NCBI RefSeq assembly: GCF_013009075.1
Contig: NZ_CP053108.1
Coordinates: forward strand, 930,001 to 994,000
Source of the DNA: Halomonas sp. TA22
GTDB taxonomy: Bacteria > Pseudomonadota > Gammaproteobacteria > Pseudomonadales > Halomonadaceae
DNA length: 64,000 bases
Direction of reading: 5' to 3'
A program made the position numbers and the translations under genes. The notes under the pieces were generated by a model. It was not told the origin of the DNA, made no database searches, and was given only the letters and a program-made list of their open reading frames with translations. The number at the start of each line of letters is the position of its first letter. Position 1 is the first letter of the stretch. Positions 10,251 to 20,554 of this stretch are shown here, one piece after another.

Positions 10251-10562
10251 ATGTACGCAGTTATCAAGAGCGGTGGCAAACAGTACCGTGTTCAGGAAGG
10301 CCAGACCCTGAAGCTCGAGAAGCTGGAAGTGGCTACCGGCGATGCGCTGGAGTTCGATCAGGTGCTACTGGTTGCCGATGGCGACGACATCAAGGTCGGC
10401 GCCCCGCTGGTCTCTGGTGCCAAGGTTGCCGCCGAGGTCATCTCTCACGGCCGTGGCGACAAGGTGACCATCATCAAGTTCCGTCGCCGCAAGCATCACA
10501 TGAAGCGTCAGGGCCACCGTCAGTGGTTCACTGAAGTCAAGATCACTGGGATCTCCGCGTAA
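10251..10562 (+). CDS. rplU: 50S ribosomal protein L21
   Basis: L21 is a 103-residue large-subunit protein. The start is the ATG at 10251 giving [14 protein letters not shown], the universal L21 N-terminus; an upstream in-frame ATG at 10227 adds eight non-conserved residues. The C-terminal [16 protein letters not shown] block binds 23S rRNA. It is followed 35 bp later by rpmA, as in most bacteria. Confidence 0.98.
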   Translation: MYAVIKSGGKQYRVQEGQTLKLEKLEVATGDALEFDQVLLVADGDDIKVGAPLVSGAKVAAEVISHGRGDKVTIIKFRRRKHHMKRQGHRQWFTEVKITGISA

Positions 10563-10597
10563 GCGGATACACCCCCTGAAAGAGCGAGGACTTTGCA

Positions 10598-10855
10598 ATG
10601 GCTCATAAGAAGGCAGCCGGTAGTACACGTAACGGTCGCGATTCCGAATCCAAACGCCTTGGCGTCAAGCTGTTCGGCGGCCAGGCAGCTACTGCTGGCA
10701 ACATCATCGTGCGTCAGCGCGGCACCAAGTTCCACGCCGGTACTGGCGTTGGCCTCGGTCGCGATCATACGCTGTTCGCCCTGAGCGATGGCGTGATCAA
10801 ATTCGAGACCAAGGGTCCGAAAAACCGCAAGTTCGTGAGTGTCGTCTCCGCCTGA
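10598..10855 (+). CDS. rpmA: 50S ribosomal protein L27
   Basis: The 85-residue protein starts [16 protein letters not shown], the conserved L27 N-terminus whose tail reaches the peptidyl transferase centre. LGVKLFGGQ and the [15 protein letters not shown] block follow. It starts after GAGCGAGGA and forms an operon with rplU. A strong terminator follows, so obgE probably has additional promoter input. Confidence 0.98.
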   Translation: MAHKKAAGSTRNGRDSESKRLGVKLFGGQAATAGNIIVRQRGTKFHAGTGVGLGRDHTLFALSDGVIKFETKGPKNRKFVSVVSA

Positions 10856-10875
10856 GAGCGTCGCGAGCCTGTAGC

Positions 10876-10903
10876 AAAAGGCCCCGCCTAGGCGGGGCCT
10901 TTT
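10876..10903 (+). terminator. Rho-independent terminator after rpmA
   Basis: A perfect inverted repeat with 13-bp arms (AAAAGGCCCCGCC and its complement) around a 2-nt centre ends in a T-run, 20 bp after the rpmA stop. Confidence 0.9.
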
Positions 10904-10940
10904 GCGTATTATGACGGTGTGTACCGTCAGGAGATAACAG

Positions 10941-12131
10941 ATGCAGTTCGTCGACGAAGCCTCGATCATCGCCGAAGCCGGCAACGGTGGCAGTGGTTGC
11001 CTGAGTTTCCGCCGCGAGAAGTACGTGCCCAGGGGCGGTCCCGATGGCGGCGATGGCGGCCATGGTGGGAGCGTCTACCTGATTGGTGACGACGCCCTCA
11101 ATACCTTGATCGATTTCAAGTATCAGCGCTTCTACAAGGCCCAGAACGGCCAGCCGGGAATGGGTCGCCAGATGAGCGGCAAGGCCGGCGAGGATCTGCA
11201 CATCAAGGTGCCGGTGGGAACCACGGTGATCGACGAGGATACTCTCGAGGTAATCGCCGATGTCACCGAGATCAATCAGGTCGTGCTGGTGGCGCAGGGC
11301 GGTCGTCGCGGGCTTGGCAACATTCATTTCAAGTCCTCCACCAATCGCGCGCCGCGCAAGACCACTACCGGGACCGAGGGCGAGCGGCGCAACCTGCGCC
11401 TGGAGATGAAGGTCATGGCCGATGTCGGCCTGCTGGGCATGCCCAACGCCGGCAAGTCGACATTGATCCGCGCCGTCTCCGCGGCCAAGCCCAAGGTTGC
11501 CAACTACCCCTTCACCACGCTGGTGCCCAATCTGGGCGTGGTGAAGCTGGGCATGCACGAGCACTTCGTGATGGCCGATGTGCCGGGGCTGATCGAGGGC
11601 GCTTCGGAGGGGGCGGGGCTCGGGCTGCGCTTCCTCAAGCACCTGACCCGCACGCGGCTACTGCTGCACGTGGTCGATGTCGCGCCGTTCGACGAGTCCG
11701 ACCCGGTCGAGGTTGCCGAGGCGATCGTCAACGAGCTTGAGCAGTTCTCACAGGCGCTCTCCGAGCGGCCACGCTGGCTGGTGCTCAACAAGTTCGACCT
11801 GCTGCCCGAAGAGCAGCGCGAAGCGCGCGCCACTGAGATTGTCGAGCGGCTGGGCTGGGAGGGGCCGGTGTTCCGTATCTCGGCGATCTCCGGCGAAGGC
11901 ACCGATGCCCTGGTGCAGGCTGCCTACCGCTGGCTCACCGAGCAGCGCCGGCTCGAGAACGAGGACGAGGAGGCTGCCGAACGCGAGCGTGAGATGCGTG
12001 AACGCATGGAGGCCGAGTCGGTGGCGCGCACCGAGGCGCGGCTGGGCCGCAAGCGCAAGCGTACCGCAGAGGATGACGACGATGACTTCGACGATGACGA
12101 TTATGATGTCGAGGTCGAGTATGTGCAGTAG
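10941..12131 (+). CDS. obgE: Obg family GTPase (ribosome assembly)
   Basis: ObgE (CgtA) is an essential GTPase that assists 50S assembly and responds to stress. In the 396 residues the glycine-rich Obg fold is residues 1-160 ([10 protein letters not shown]). The G domain follows, with G1 [11 protein letters not shown] at about 164-174, G3 DVPGLIEGA and G4 NKFD. A highly acidic tail ([14 protein letters not shown]) ends the protein, as in other gammaproteobacterial Obg. It starts after AGGAGATAACAG. It lies between the rplU-rpmA terminator and proB, the familiar rplU-rpmA-obg-proB order. Confidence 0.96.
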   Translation: MQFVDEASIIAEAGNGGSGCLSFRREKYVPRGGPDGGDGGHGGSVYLIGDDALNTLIDFKYQRFYKAQNGQPGMGRQMSGKAGEDLHIKVPVGTTVIDEDTLEVIADVTEINQVVLVAQGGRRGLGNIHFKSSTNRAPRKTTTGTEGERRNLRLEMKVMADVGLLGMPNAGKSTLIRAVSAAKPKVANYPFTTLVPNLGVVKLGMHEHFVMADVPGLIEGASEGAGLGLRFLKHLTRTRLLLHVVDVAPFDESDPVEVAEAIVNELEQFSQALSERPRWLVLNKFDLLPEEQREARATEIVERLGWEGPVFRISAISGEGTDALVQAAYRWLTEQRRLENEDEEAAEREREMRERMEAESVARTEARLGRKRKRTAEDDDDDFDDDDYDVEVEYVQ

Positions 12132-12142
12132 AGGCGCATGAG

Positions 12143-13279
12143 ATGGTGAACGAGCAGGCGCTGGGCCGCGAAGCGCTGAGCGGTGCGCGGCGGGTGGTGG
12201 TGAAGATCGGCAGTGCACTGTTGACCAATGATGGCCGTGGGCTCGACGAGGCGGCGATCGGTGGCTGGGTCGACCAGATCGTCGCGCTGCACCGTCGCGG
12301 TATCGAGGTGGTGCTGGTCTCCTCGGGGGCGGTGGCCGCCGGCATGGTGCGCCTGGGCTGGCAGGCGCGCCCCAGCGCCGTGCATGAACTGCAGGCTGCC
12401 GCAGCGGTTGGGCAGAACGGCCTGACCCAGTGCTACGACCATCACTTCGGTCGCCACGGCCTGCTCACCGCGCAGGTCTTGCTGACCCACGACGATCTCT
12501 CCAACCGCAAGCGCTATCTCAACGCGCGCTCGGCGCTGCGTACGCTGGTCGATCTGCGCGTGGTGCCGGTGATCAACGAGAACGACACCGTGGTTACCGA
12601 CGAGATCCGCTTCGGTGACAACGATACCTTGGGCGCCCTGGTGGCCAACCTGCTCGAGGCCGATGCGCTGGTGATCCTCACCGACCAGGAGGGGCTCTTT
12701 GATGCCGACCCGCGCCACCATCCCGAGGCGAGTCTGATTCACGAGGGGCGTGCCGGCGACCCATCGCTTGCCGCCATGGCCGGTGATGGCGGGGCGCTTG
12801 GGCGTGGCGGGATGACCACCAAGGTGCTGGCGGCTAGGCTCGCGGCGCGCTCCGGGGCGGTCACCGCCATCGCCAGTGGCCGTCAGCCCGGCGTGCTGAC
12901 GCGACTGATCGACGGCGAGCGGCTCGGCACGCTGCTGAGCCCCGAGCAGGCGACGATCGCGGCTCGCAAGCGCTGGCTAGCCGGCCAGTTGCAGGTACGC
13001 GGTAGCCTGACGCTGGACGCGGGAGCGGTGAAGGTGCTGCGTGGGCAGGGCTCGAGCCTGCTGCCGGTGGGCGTGAAGGCGCTTTCGGGCGAGTTCGTGC
13101 GCGGCGACATGGTGGTATGTGTCGACGAGCAGGGTGAGCGGATCGCCAAGGGGCTGGTCAATTACGGTGCCGAGGATGCCGCGCGCATCCTTGGTAAGCC
13201 GAGCCACCAGATCGAGGCGATTCTGGGCTACATGGAGGCCCCGGAGCTGATCCATCGCGATAACCTGGTGGTGATCTGA
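12143..13279 (+). CDS. proB: Glutamate 5-kinase
   Basis: ProB phosphorylates glutamate, the first and feedback-controlled step of proline synthesis. Residues 1-260 are the amino-acid kinase domain: [27 protein letters not shown] and GRGGMTTKV. Residues ~280-370 are the C-terminal PUA domain found in E. coli-type enzymes. The 378-residue length is normal. It starts 11 bp after the obgE stop, so it is probably co-transcribed. In a halophile, proline also serves as an osmolyte; nothing in the sequence shows a desensitised enzyme. Confidence 0.95.
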   Translation: MVNEQALGREALSGARRVVVKIGSALLTNDGRGLDEAAIGGWVDQIVALHRRGIEVVLVSSGAVAAGMVRLGWQARPSAVHELQAAAAVGQNGLTQCYDHHFGRHGLLTAQVLLTHDDLSNRKRYLNARSALRTLVDLRVVPVINENDTVVTDEIRFGDNDTLGALVANLLEADALVILTDQEGLFDADPRHHPEASLIHEGRAGDPSLAAMAGDGGALGRGGMTTKVLAARLAARSGAVTAIASGRQPGVLTRLIDGERLGTLLSPEQATIAARKRWLAGQLQVRGSLTLDAGAVKVLRGQGSSLLPVGVKALSGEFVRGDMVVCVDEQGERIAKGLVNYGAEDAARILGKPSHQIEAILGYMEAPELIHRDNLVVI

Positions 13280-13344
13280 GTCGTCAGGCCGACGGAAAGG
13301 CAGGCTTGGTGCGGGGTGCGACAGTAGCAAGGGGCTGGGCTGCA

Positions 13345-13353
13345 TGATAGAAT
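13345..13353 (+). promoter_or_regulatory. Extended -10 promoter for rpsT
   Basis: TGATAGAAT is a TGnTAGAAT extended -10 element about 130 bp upstream of the rpsT start. The corresponding -35 (TAGCAA) is weak, which is usual for extended -10 promoters. Confidence 0.45.
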
Positions 13354-13484
13354 GCGCCATCCTCTCAGACACGGCCCGGTGGTTGATCCCGCCAGAACAG
13401 GGCAAACCGGTTGGGGGTTTGGAATTTCCCCAGTCTGGTCAAACATTTACCGAACACGGTTAGAATTTCTCCAAGGAGATAGTA

Positions 13485-13751
13485 GTGGCTAACAGCAAGC
13501 AGGCCCGCAAGCGCGCTCGTCAGGCGGAAAACCGTCGCGTACTGAAGGCAAGTCAACGCAGCATGGTGCGTACCTACATCAAGCGTGTCATCAAGGCGAT
13601 CAACGGCGGCGACCACAGCCAGGCCATGACCGAGTTCAGGGCCGCACAGCCGGTCATCGACCGCATCGCCGACAAGGACGTGCTGTCCAAGAAGAAGGCC
13701 GCTCGCCTGAAGAGCCGCCTGAACAAGCGAATTAAGGCGCTGGCTGCGTAA
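13485..13751 (+). CDS. rpsT: 30S ribosomal protein S20
   Basis: This is an 88-residue, Lys/Arg-rich S20 with the canonical start (M)ANSKQARKRARQAE and the GVIHKNTAAR-equivalent region near the C-terminus. The start codon is GTG, preceded by AAGGAG at 13473-13478. A non-ATG start is also known for E. coli rpsT (UUG), where it is tied to autoregulation by S20; a similar control here is plausible but unproven. It is a monocistronic gene with its own terminator. Confidence 0.97.
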   Translation: MANSKQARKRARQAENRRVLKASQRSMVRTYIKRVIKAINGGDHSQAMTEFRAAQPVIDRIADKDVLSKKKAARLKSRLNKRIKALAA

Positions 13752-13816
13752 GCCGGACGCTTCGAGGAGACGGCGAACGCTCACGCGCCTGGCGCCAGCG
13801 TTTCGCGATCTCCCGC

Positions 13817-13842
13817 AAAAACCGGCTTCGGCCGGTTTTTTT
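13817..13842 (+). terminator. Rho-independent terminator after rpsT
   Basis: The stem AAAAACCGGC/GCCGGTTTTT closes on a TTCG tetraloop and runs into seven Ts, 66 bp after the rpsT stop. Confidence 0.93.
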
Positions 13843-13895
13843 GTGGCCGCTCTCTTATGAACCGGCAAGTTGAAACGACAGGGTAGACAACGCGC

Positions 13896-15506
13896 TTGGC
13901 CAACGAAGACTCCTCGACATCGCCGATAGCCGCCGACGCCGCTGCCGAACCGGCGTCCCAGCCGCCGGTGCGCTCCGGTTTGATGCGCTCCGGGCTGGTG
14001 GTCAGCGTCATGACCATGCTGTCGCGGGTGATGGGGCTTGCCCGCGATGTGGTGGTAGCGGCGCTGTTCGGCTCGGGCAATGGCGCCGACGCCTTCTTCG
14101 TGGCGTTCAAGATTCCCAATTTCATGCGCCGGCTGTTCGCCGAAGGGGCCTTCAACCAGGCCTTCATCCCGGTGCTGTCGGAGTACGCCACGCGTCGCAG
14201 CCGCGCCGAGGTGCGCGAGCTGCTCGATGCCGTGGCGGGTAGTCTTGCGGTGGTGCTGGCGCTGATCACGGCACTGGCGATGTTCGCCTCGCCGTGGCTG
14301 GTGTGGCTGTTTGCGCCCGGCTTCGGCCGCGATCCGGACAAGCTGGCGCTCACCGCCGACATGCTGCGCCTGACATTTCCCTACCTGCTGCTGATCTCGC
14401 TCACGGCATTTTCCGGCAGCGTGCTCAATACCTGGAATCGCTTTGCGGTGCCGGCCCTGACGCCGATCCTGCTCAACCTGTCGCTGATCGGAGCAGCGCT
14501 GCTGCTCACGCCGTTGATGAGCGAGCCGGCCATGGCGCTGGCCTGGGGGGTGCTGATCGCCGGCGCCGCGCAGCTCGCCTTCCAGGTGCCGTTCCTGGTG
14601 CGCCTGGGGCTGATGCCGCGGCCATGGCCCAACTTCGCCCATAGTGGCGTCAGGCGCATTCTGGTGCTGATGGCACCGGCGCTGTTCGGGGTGTCGGTGT
14701 CGCAGATCAACTTGCTGCTGGATACCGTGCTGGCATCGTTCCTAACACCGGGCAGTGTCTCCTGGCTCTACTACTCCGACCGCCTGGTGGAGCTGCCGCT
14801 GGGGATCTTCGGTATCGCCATCGCCACGGTGATATTGCCGGCACTCTCCAAACGTCACGCCGAGCAGTCGCCCGAGCACTTCGCGCGCATGCTCGACTGG
14901 GCAGTGCGCGCGGTGCTGCTGCTGGGACTTCCCGCCGCGTTGGCACTGGCGCTGCTCGCCGAGCCGCTGCTGATCTCGCTGTTCCATTATGGGGCGATGA
15001 CCGAGCTCGACATCAGCATGGCGGCGCTGAGCCTGCGAGCCTACTCGCTGGGGCTTGTCGCCTTCATGTTGATCAAGGTGCTGGCGCCGGGCTTCTTCGC
15101 CCGCCAGAACACCAAGACACCGGTGAAGGTCGGCATCATCGCGATGGTCGCCAACATGATCTTCAATTTGATCCTGATCTGGCCCCTGGCGCATGCCGGC
15201 CTGGCCCTGGCGACCTCGCTCTCGGCGTTCATGAACGCCCTGCTGCTGGGCTGGCTGCTGAAGCGCGAAGGGGCGCTGGTGTTCCAGCCCGGCTGGGGCC
15301 GCTATGCCGTGCAGCTCGTCGGCGGCTGCCTGGTGATGGGGCTGGGGTTGTGGTGGCTGTCGCCGGAGTGGCAGGCATGGCTCGAGTGGGGCGTGATGCA
15401 GCGGGTCGCGACACTGGGCGGGCTGGTGATCGGCGGTGCTCTGCTCTACTTCGTGTGGCTGACGGCATGGGGCGTGAGGTTGCGACACTTCCGCCTCAAT
15501 GGCTAG
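13896..15506 (+). CDS. murJ: Lipid II flippase MurJ (MviN)
   Basis: MurJ flips the peptidoglycan precursor lipid II across the inner membrane. The 536-residue protein has about 14 hydrophobic segments and the MOP-superfamily blocks MTMLSRVMGLARDVVVAALFG, FKIPNFMRRLFAEGAFNQAF and LYYSDRLVELPLGIFGIA, including the conserved Arg residues. The assigned start is TTG at 13896, with only a weak upstream site. A later in-frame ATG (MRSGLVVSVM) would remove a ~30-residue hydrophilic Ser/Pro/Ala-rich N-terminus. It lies upstream of ribF-ileS-lspA, as in many gammaproteobacteria. Confidence 0.93.
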   Translation: MANEDSSTSPIAADAAAEPASQPPVRSGLMRSGLVVSVMTMLSRVMGLARDVVVAALFGSGNGADAFFVAFKIPNFMRRLFAEGAFNQAFIPVLSEYATRRSRAEVRELLDAVAGSLAVVLALITALAMFASPWLVWLFAPGFGRDPDKLALTADMLRLTFPYLLLISLTAFSGSVLNTWNRFAVPALTPILLNLSLIGAALLLTPLMSEPAMALAWGVLIAGAAQLAFQVPFLVRLGLMPRPWPNFAHSGVRRILVLMAPALFGVSVSQINLLLDTVLASFLTPGSVSWLYYSDRLVELPLGIFGIAIATVILPALSKRHAEQSPEHFARMLDWAVRAVLLLGLPAALALALLAEPLLISLFHYGAMTELDISMAALSLRAYSLGLVAFMLIKVLAPGFFARQNTKTPVKVGIIAMVANMIFNLILIWPLAHAGLALATSLSAFMNALLLGWLLKREGALVFQPGWGRYAVQLVGGCLVMGLGLWWLSPEWQAWLEWGVMQRVATLGGLVIGGALLYFVWLTAWGVRLRHFRLNG

Positions 15507-15569
15507 GTGCCAGGAGCGCGCCTGCCGATGGAAGGCGGGACACGGATAGGCGGGCGCCGGGCTGAACGT

Positions 15570-15575
15570 TATAAT
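15570..15575 (+). promoter_or_regulatory. Possible -10 box upstream of ribF
   Basis: A perfect TATAAT sits 30 bp before the ribF start. No good -35 is present at the matching distance, so this is only a candidate for the ribF-ileS-lspA-fkpB-ispH transcript start. Confidence 0.4.
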
Positions 15576-15604
15576 CGAACATTTTATAGGCGCGCGAGCG
15601 ACAC

Positions 15605-16648
15605 ATGGAATTGATCCGGGGACTGCACAATCTGCGCGAGAGGCATCGCGGCTGCGTGGCGACCATCGGCAACTTCGATGGCGTGCACCGCGGCCATCAG
15701 GCGATCCTCGATCAGCTGCGCGAGCAGGCCAGGGCGCTGTCGCTGCCGCTGACGGTAGTGGTGTTCGAGCCGCAGCCTCGCGAGTTCTTTGCCGGCGACC
15801 AGGCCCCGCCGCGCCTCACACGGCTGCGCGACAAGGCCAGGCTGCTGGCGGAATGCGGCGCCGAGCGCGTGCTCTGCCTGCCCTTCAACGAGGCGCTGCG
15901 CAGCCTGACGGCGTGTGAGTTCATCGACCGCGTGCTGATCGCGGGGCTCGGGGTGCGTCACCTGGTGGTGGGCGACGACTTCCGCTTCGGCTGCGAGCGC
16001 GACGGCGACTTCGCGCTGCTGGCCGAGGTGGGCGCGCAGCAGGGGTTCGGTGTCGAGCATACCCGCACCTTCGCCATTGATGGCGAGCGCGTCTCGAGTA
16101 CCCGGGTGCGCACGCTGCTGGCCAGCGGCAACTTCTCCCAGGCCGAGTGCATGCTGGGACGCCCTTACTGGCTGGCCGGGCGGGTGGTGGCCGACCAGAA
16201 GCTCGGACGCACGATTGGCGTGCCCACCGCCAACCTGCCGCTGCTGCCGTTGCCGCTGACGTTGCGCGGCGTCTACGCGGTAATGACCGAACTGGCCGAT
16301 GGCCGCTGCCTGCCGGGTGTGGCGAACATCGGCTGGCGACCCACGGTGGGCAGTAAGCGCCCGGTGCTCGAGGTCCACCTGTTCGACTTCGACGAGGACC
16401 TCTATGGCCAGCGGTTGACGGTGTTCCCCTGCGCCAGGCTGCGTGGCGAGATCACTTTCGATGGCATCGACGAACTCAAGCGTCAGATCACGCGGGACCA
16501 GGCTCGGGCACGGCAGTTCTTCGCCTCCCGCGATGCAAGCCTGACATCTCTTCCTCTGGCATCGGCGCCGTTGGCGCGCGAAGCTGCGATAAACGACTCC
16601 TCGGCGGACCATGCGGATGCCGGGCGCGACGATGACGGACACTCATGA
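15605..16648 (+). CDS. ribF: Bifunctional riboflavin kinase / FMN adenylyltransferase
   Basis: RibF converts riboflavin to FMN and then FAD. The N-terminal adenylyltransferase domain has [17 protein letters not shown] and the SSTRVR motif at about 160-165. The C-terminal kinase domain has [11 protein letters not shown] and the [10 protein letters not shown] block. At 347 residues it is some 35 longer than E. coli RibF, owing to a low-complexity C-terminal tail after FFASRDA. The stop overlaps the ileS start by 4 bp (ATGA), giving translational coupling in the conserved ribF-ileS-lspA order. Confidence 0.95.
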   Translation: MELIRGLHNLRERHRGCVATIGNFDGVHRGHQAILDQLREQARALSLPLTVVVFEPQPREFFAGDQAPPRLTRLRDKARLLAECGAERVLCLPFNEALRSLTACEFIDRVLIAGLGVRHLVVGDDFRFGCERDGDFALLAEVGAQQGFGVEHTRTFAIDGERVSSTRVRTLLASGNFSQAECMLGRPYWLAGRVVADQKLGRTIGVPTANLPLLPLPLTLRGVYAVMTELADGRCLPGVANIGWRPTVGSKRPVLEVHLFDFDEDLYGQRLTVFPCARLRGEITFDGIDELKRQITRDQARARQFFASRDASLTSLPLASAPLAREAAINDSSADHADAGRDDDGHS

Positions 16649-19479
16649 GCGATTACAAGCACACCCTGAATCTACCGGAAACCGACTTTCCGATGCGTGG
16701 CAACCTGCCCAAGCGCGAGCCCGATCGCGTGGCGCGCTGGCAGGAGATGGACATCTATCGTCGCCTGCGCGAGGCGGGGCGTGGCCGTGAGACCTTCGTG
16801 CTCCACGATGGCCCCCCCTATGCCAACGGCAGCATCCACATCGGTCATGCGGTCAACAAGATCCTCAAGGACATCATCGTCAAGTCCAAGAGCCTGGCGG
16901 GCTTCGATGCCCCCTATGTGCCGGGCTGGGACTGCCATGGCCTGCCCATCGAGCACAAGGTCGAGACCACCCACGGCAAGCACCTGGAGGCGGACAAGGC
17001 GCGGGGGCTGTGCCGCGAGTACGCCGGCGAGCAGATCCAGGGGCAGCTCAAGGACTTCGTGCGCCTGGGCGTGGTCGGTGACTGGGACAAGCCCTATCGC
17101 ACCATGGACTTCACCAACGAGGCGGGCGAGATCCGTGCGCTGGCCGAGATGGTCAAGGGCGGTTATGTCTTCAAGGGGCTCAAGCCGGTCAACTGGTGCT
17201 TCGACTGCGGCTCGGCGCTGGCCGAGGCGGAAGTGGAGTACGCCGACAAGAAGTCAGAGGCCATCGACGTGGCCTTCCCGGTGGAGGAGGCTGACAAGCT
17301 TGCTGCCGCATTTGGCCTGAGCGAGCTGCCCAAGCCCGCCGCCATCGTGATCTGGACCACCACGCCCTGGACCATTCCGGCCAACCAGGCGCTCAACGTC
17401 CACCCCGACTTCACCTACGCGCTGGTCGATACCGGCGAGCGGCTGCTGGTGCTCGCCGAGGAACTGGTCGCCTCGTGCCTGGAGCGCTTCGGCCTCGAGG
17501 GCGAGATCGTCGCCACCGCCCAGGGGTCACGTCTCGATCTGATCGAGTTCCGCCACCCGTTCTACGATCGGCTGTCGCCGGTCTATCTTGCCGACTACGT
17601 GGAGAGCGAGGTCGGCAGCACCGGCATCGTGCACTCGGCGCCGGCCTACGGCATGGACGACTTCGTCACTTGCCGGGCCCATGGCATGAGCTTCGATGAG
17701 ATCGAGAGCCCTGTTCAGGGCAATGGCGTCTATGCCGAAAGCCTGCCGTTCTTCGGTGGGCAGATGATCTGGAAGGCCAACCCGGCCATCGTCGCCAAGC
17801 TCGAGGAGGTCGGCGCGCTGATGGCGCATCAGACCATCACCCACAGCTACATGCACTGCTGGCGCCACAAGACGCCGGTCATCTATCGGGCCACGGCGCA
17901 GTGGTTCGTTGGCATGGATATTCAGGACAGCGACGGCCGCACGCTTCGCGAACGTGCGCTGGAGGGGATCGAGGCGACCGAGTTCGTGCCCGCCTGGGGC
18001 AAGGCGCGGCTGCACTCGATGATCGCCAACCGCCCGGACTGGTGCATCTCGCGCCAGCGCAACTGGGGCGTGCCGATTCCGTTCTTTCTGCACAAGACCA
18101 GCGGCGAGCTGCACCCGCGCACCGTCGAGCTGATGGAGGAGGTAGCCAGGCGTGTCGAGGGCGAGGGCATCGATGCCTGGTTCCGTCTCGAGGCAGCGGA
18201 GCTGCTTGGCGACGAGGCCGCTGACTACGACAAGGTCACCGATACCCTGGACGTGTGGTTCGACTCCGGCACCACCCACTGGCACGTGCTGCGCGGCTCA
18301 CACCCGCTTGGCCACAGCGAGGGGCCGCGAGCCGATCTCTACCTGGAGGGTTCCGACCAGCACCGCGGCTGGTTCCACTCCTCGCTGCTGACCGGCTGCG
18401 CCATCGACGGTCACCCGCCCTACAAGGGCCTGCTCACCCACGGCTTCACCGTCGATGCCCAGGGGCGCAAGATGTCCAAGTCGGTGGGTAACGTGGTCGC
18501 GCCGCAGGAGGTGATGGACAAGCTTGGCGCCGACATCCTGCGCCTGTGGGTCGCCTCCACCGACTACTCTGGCGAGATGGCGGTCTCCGACGAGATCCTC
18601 AAGCGCACCGCCGACGTCTATCGACGTATCCGCAACACGGCGCGCTTTCTGCTCGCCAACCTCAACGGCTTTGCGCCGGAGCGGGATGTGGTGGCGTTCG
18701 ACGAGATGCTGGCGCTGGATCAGTGGGTGGTCGATCGTGCCGCCCAGCTGCAAGCGCGCATCGACAAGGCCTATGCCGAATACCGCTTCCTCGATGTCTA
18801 TCAGCAGGTGCACACCTTTTGTGCCCGGGAGCTTGGTGGTTTCTACCTCGACGTGATCAAGGACCGCCAGTACACCACCCAGCGCGACTCGCTGGCGCGC
18901 AAGAGTTGCCAGACCGCGCTCTATCATGTGGTGGAGGCGCTCAGCCGCTGGGTGGCACCGATCCTGTCGTTCACGGCCGAGGAGATCTACGAACACATCC
19001 CCGGCGAGCGACTCGAGAGCGTGCTGCTCGAGACCTACTATCCCGGCCTTGGTACCCTGGAGGTGCAGGCCGAATTCGGTCGCGACTTCTGGGAGCAGGT
19101 CCTCGAGGTCAAACAGGCGGTCAACAAGTGCCTGGAGGATGCGCGCAACGACAAGCGCATCAAGAGCGGACTCGCCGCCGAGGTGACGCTGCATGTCGAC
19201 GGCGCCCTGCGCACCACCCTGGAGAAGCTCGGCGAGGAGCTGCGCTTCGTACTGCTGACCAGCGATGTGCATCTGCAGCCGCTGAGCGCAGGAAGCGAGG
19301 CGGAGCCCACCGAGCTCGAGGGGCTCAAGGTCGCCGTCATGGCCAGCCCACATGACAAGTGCGAGCGCTGCTGGCACCACCGCGAGGAGGTGGGTACCCT
19401 TGCCGAGCACCCCGACCTGTGCCAGCGCTGCGTCTCCAACCTGCCGGAGGGGCCGGGTGAAACCCGCCGCTACGCGTGA
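16645..19479 (+). CDS. ileS: Isoleucyl-tRNA synthetase
   Basis: IleS charges tRNA-Ile and edits mis-activated valine. The 944-residue class I enzyme has HIGH in [12 protein letters not shown] near residue 70 and KMSKS at 609-613. The editing domain between them includes the [13 protein letters not shown] stretch. A C-terminal zinc-binding domain has [12 protein letters not shown] and CQRCVSNL. This is the E. coli-type (mupirocin-sensitive class) architecture rather than the IleS2 form. It overlaps ribF by 4 bp, and lspA starts 8 bp after its stop. Confidence 0.97.
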   Translation: MSDYKHTLNLPETDFPMRGNLPKREPDRVARWQEMDIYRRLREAGRGRETFVLHDGPPYANGSIHIGHAVNKILKDIIVKSKSLAGFDAPYVPGWDCHGLPIEHKVETTHGKHLEADKARGLCREYAGEQIQGQLKDFVRLGVVGDWDKPYRTMDFTNEAGEIRALAEMVKGGYVFKGLKPVNWCFDCGSALAEAEVEYADKKSEAIDVAFPVEEADKLAAAFGLSELPKPAAIVIWTTTPWTIPANQALNVHPDFTYALVDTGERLLVLAEELVASCLERFGLEGEIVATAQGSRLDLIEFRHPFYDRLSPVYLADYVESEVGSTGIVHSAPAYGMDDFVTCRAHGMSFDEIESPVQGNGVYAESLPFFGGQMIWKANPAIVAKLEEVGALMAHQTITHSYMHCWRHKTPVIYRATAQWFVGMDIQDSDGRTLRERALEGIEATEFVPAWGKARLHSMIANRPDWCISRQRNWGVPIPFFLHKTSGELHPRTVELMEEVARRVEGEGIDAWFRLEAAELLGDEAADYDKVTDTLDVWFDSGTTHWHVLRGSHPLGHSEGPRADLYLEGSDQHRGWFHSSLLTGCAIDGHPPYKGLLTHGFTVDAQGRKMSKSVGNVVAPQEVMDKLGADILRLWVASTDYSGEMAVSDEILKRTADVYRRIRNTARFLLANLNGFAPERDVVAFDEMLALDQWVVDRAAQLQARIDKAYAEYRFLDVYQQVHTFCARELGGFYLDVIKDRQYTTQRDSLARKSCQTALYHVVEALSRWVAPILSFTAEEIYEHIPGERLESVLLETYYPGLGTLEVQAEFGRDFWEQVLEVKQAVNKCLEDARNDKRIKSGLAAEVTLHVDGALRTTLEKLGEELRFVLLTSDVHLQPLSAGSEAEPTELEGLKVAVMASPHDKCERCWHHREEVGTLAEHPDLCQRCVSNLPEGPGETRRYA

Positions 19480-19487
19480 GAGAGCCA

Positions 19488-20027
19488 ATGTCCAACGTCG
19501 ATCGCCTCAAGCACCATGACCAAGTGAACGAGCCGGCCGAGACTCGCCCGATGCACAAGCCGCTGCGCTGGTTGTGGCTGGTGGTCCTGGTGATTGTGCT
19601 CGACCTGGCGACCAAGGCACTGGCCACGCAACTGCTAGACTATGCGCAGCCGGTGTCGGTCTTGCCGATCTTCGATCTGACGCTGCTGCACAATACCGGT
19701 GCCGCCTTCAGTTTTCTGGCGGGCCATGCCGGCTGGCAGCGCTGGTTCTTCGCGCTGGTGGCGGTGGGCGCCAGTGTCGGCCTGTCGATCTGGATGAGCC
19801 GCCTGAAGGCCAGCGAGAAGCTGCTGGCGGCATCGCTTGCACTGATCATCGGCGGCGCGCTGGGCAATCTCTACGACCGGCTGATCCATGGCTACGTCAT
19901 TGATTTTCTGTCGTTCTACTGGGGGCAGTACTATTTCCCGGCCTTCAACGTGGCGGATATCGCGATTACGCTTGGCGCGGCGGGGCTGATCTGGGAATCG
20001 ATTCGCGACGCCCGGCGCGGCAAATGA
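19488..20027 (+). CDS. lspA: Lipoprotein signal peptidase (signal peptidase II)
   Basis: LspA removes the signal peptide from diacylglyceryl-modified prolipoproteins, such as BamD in this window. The ATG at 19488 (MSNVDRLKHHD) gives 179 residues. The preceding in-frame GTG at 19476 overlaps ileS, and a later ATG (MHKPLRWLW) would give the more usual ~163 residues, so the exact start is uncertain. Four hydrophobic segments are visible. The catalytic Asp pair lies in NLYDRLIHGYVIDFL and FNVADIAI, and the NTGAAFSFL motif is conserved. Confidence 0.93.
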   Translation: MSNVDRLKHHDQVNEPAETRPMHKPLRWLWLVVLVIVLDLATKALATQLLDYAQPVSVLPIFDLTLLHNTGAAFSFLAGHAGWQRWFFALVAVGASVGLSIWMSRLKASEKLLAASLALIIGGALGNLYDRLIHGYVIDFLSFYWGQYYFPAFNVADIAITLGAAGLIWESIRDARRGK

Positions 20028-20067
20028 GGCGGCGCCGAGCTAGCATCAACGTTAACGAGAGGCTGCC

Positions 20068-20514
20068 ATGAGCGACTACCGTATTGGTGAAGGCATGGAA
20101 GTGACGCTGCACTTCGCCCTGAAACTTGAAGATGGCACCGTTGTCGACACCACCCGCGACAAGGCCCCGGCTACCTTCCAGCTCGGCGACGGCAATCTGC
20201 CGCCGGGCTTCGAGTCGCCGCTGAAGGGGCTTGGCGATGGCGAGAGTGGAAGCTTTCAGATCACGCCGGAGCACGCCTTTGGTCAACACAATCCGCAAAA
20301 CGTCCAGTTGCTGAAGCTCGACGACTTTACCGAGGTGGTACCCGAGGTCGGTACCCTGATGTCATTCGCCGACCCCTCCGGGGGCGAGCTGCCTGGCCTA
20401 GTCGTCAGCATCGACGGCAATCAGGTGGAGGTTGACTTCAATCATCCTCTCGCCGGGCGTACCCTGACCTTCGAGGTGGATATCATTACCGTCCGCCCCG
20501 CCACCACGCACTGA
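20068..20514 (+). CDS. fkpB: FKBP-type peptidyl-prolyl isomerase, SlpA type
   Basis: This 148-residue cytosolic FKBP is of the SlyD/SlpA type. The N-terminal FKBP strand is [18 protein letters not shown], an insert-in-flap domain covers about residues 70-120, and [16 protein letters not shown] closes the fold. It catalyses cis-trans isomerisation of prolyl bonds and acts as a weak chaperone. It starts 40 bp after lspA, in the conserved lspA-fkpB-ispH order. It lacks the His-rich metal tail of SlyD. Confidence 0.93.
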   Translation: MSDYRIGEGMEVTLHFALKLEDGTVVDTTRDKAPATFQLGDGNLPPGFESPLKGLGDGESGSFQITPEHAFGQHNPQNVQLLKLDDFTEVVPEVGTLMSFADPSGGELPGLVVSIDGNQVEVDFNHPLAGRTLTFEVDIITVRPATTH

Positions 20515-20554
20515 GCGGCTTTCCCTTTTCCGAGTCCAGGCAAGTGAGGCAACG

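Noticed and set aside
13365-14642. Minus-strand frame of 425 codons across rpsT and murJ
   Set aside because: It crosses two certain genes and a terminator; Arg/Gln/His-rich antisense artefact.
18298-19488. Minus-strand frame of 396 codons inside ileS
   Set aside because: Antisense shadow of a well-supported tRNA synthetase gene; no start signal or domain.
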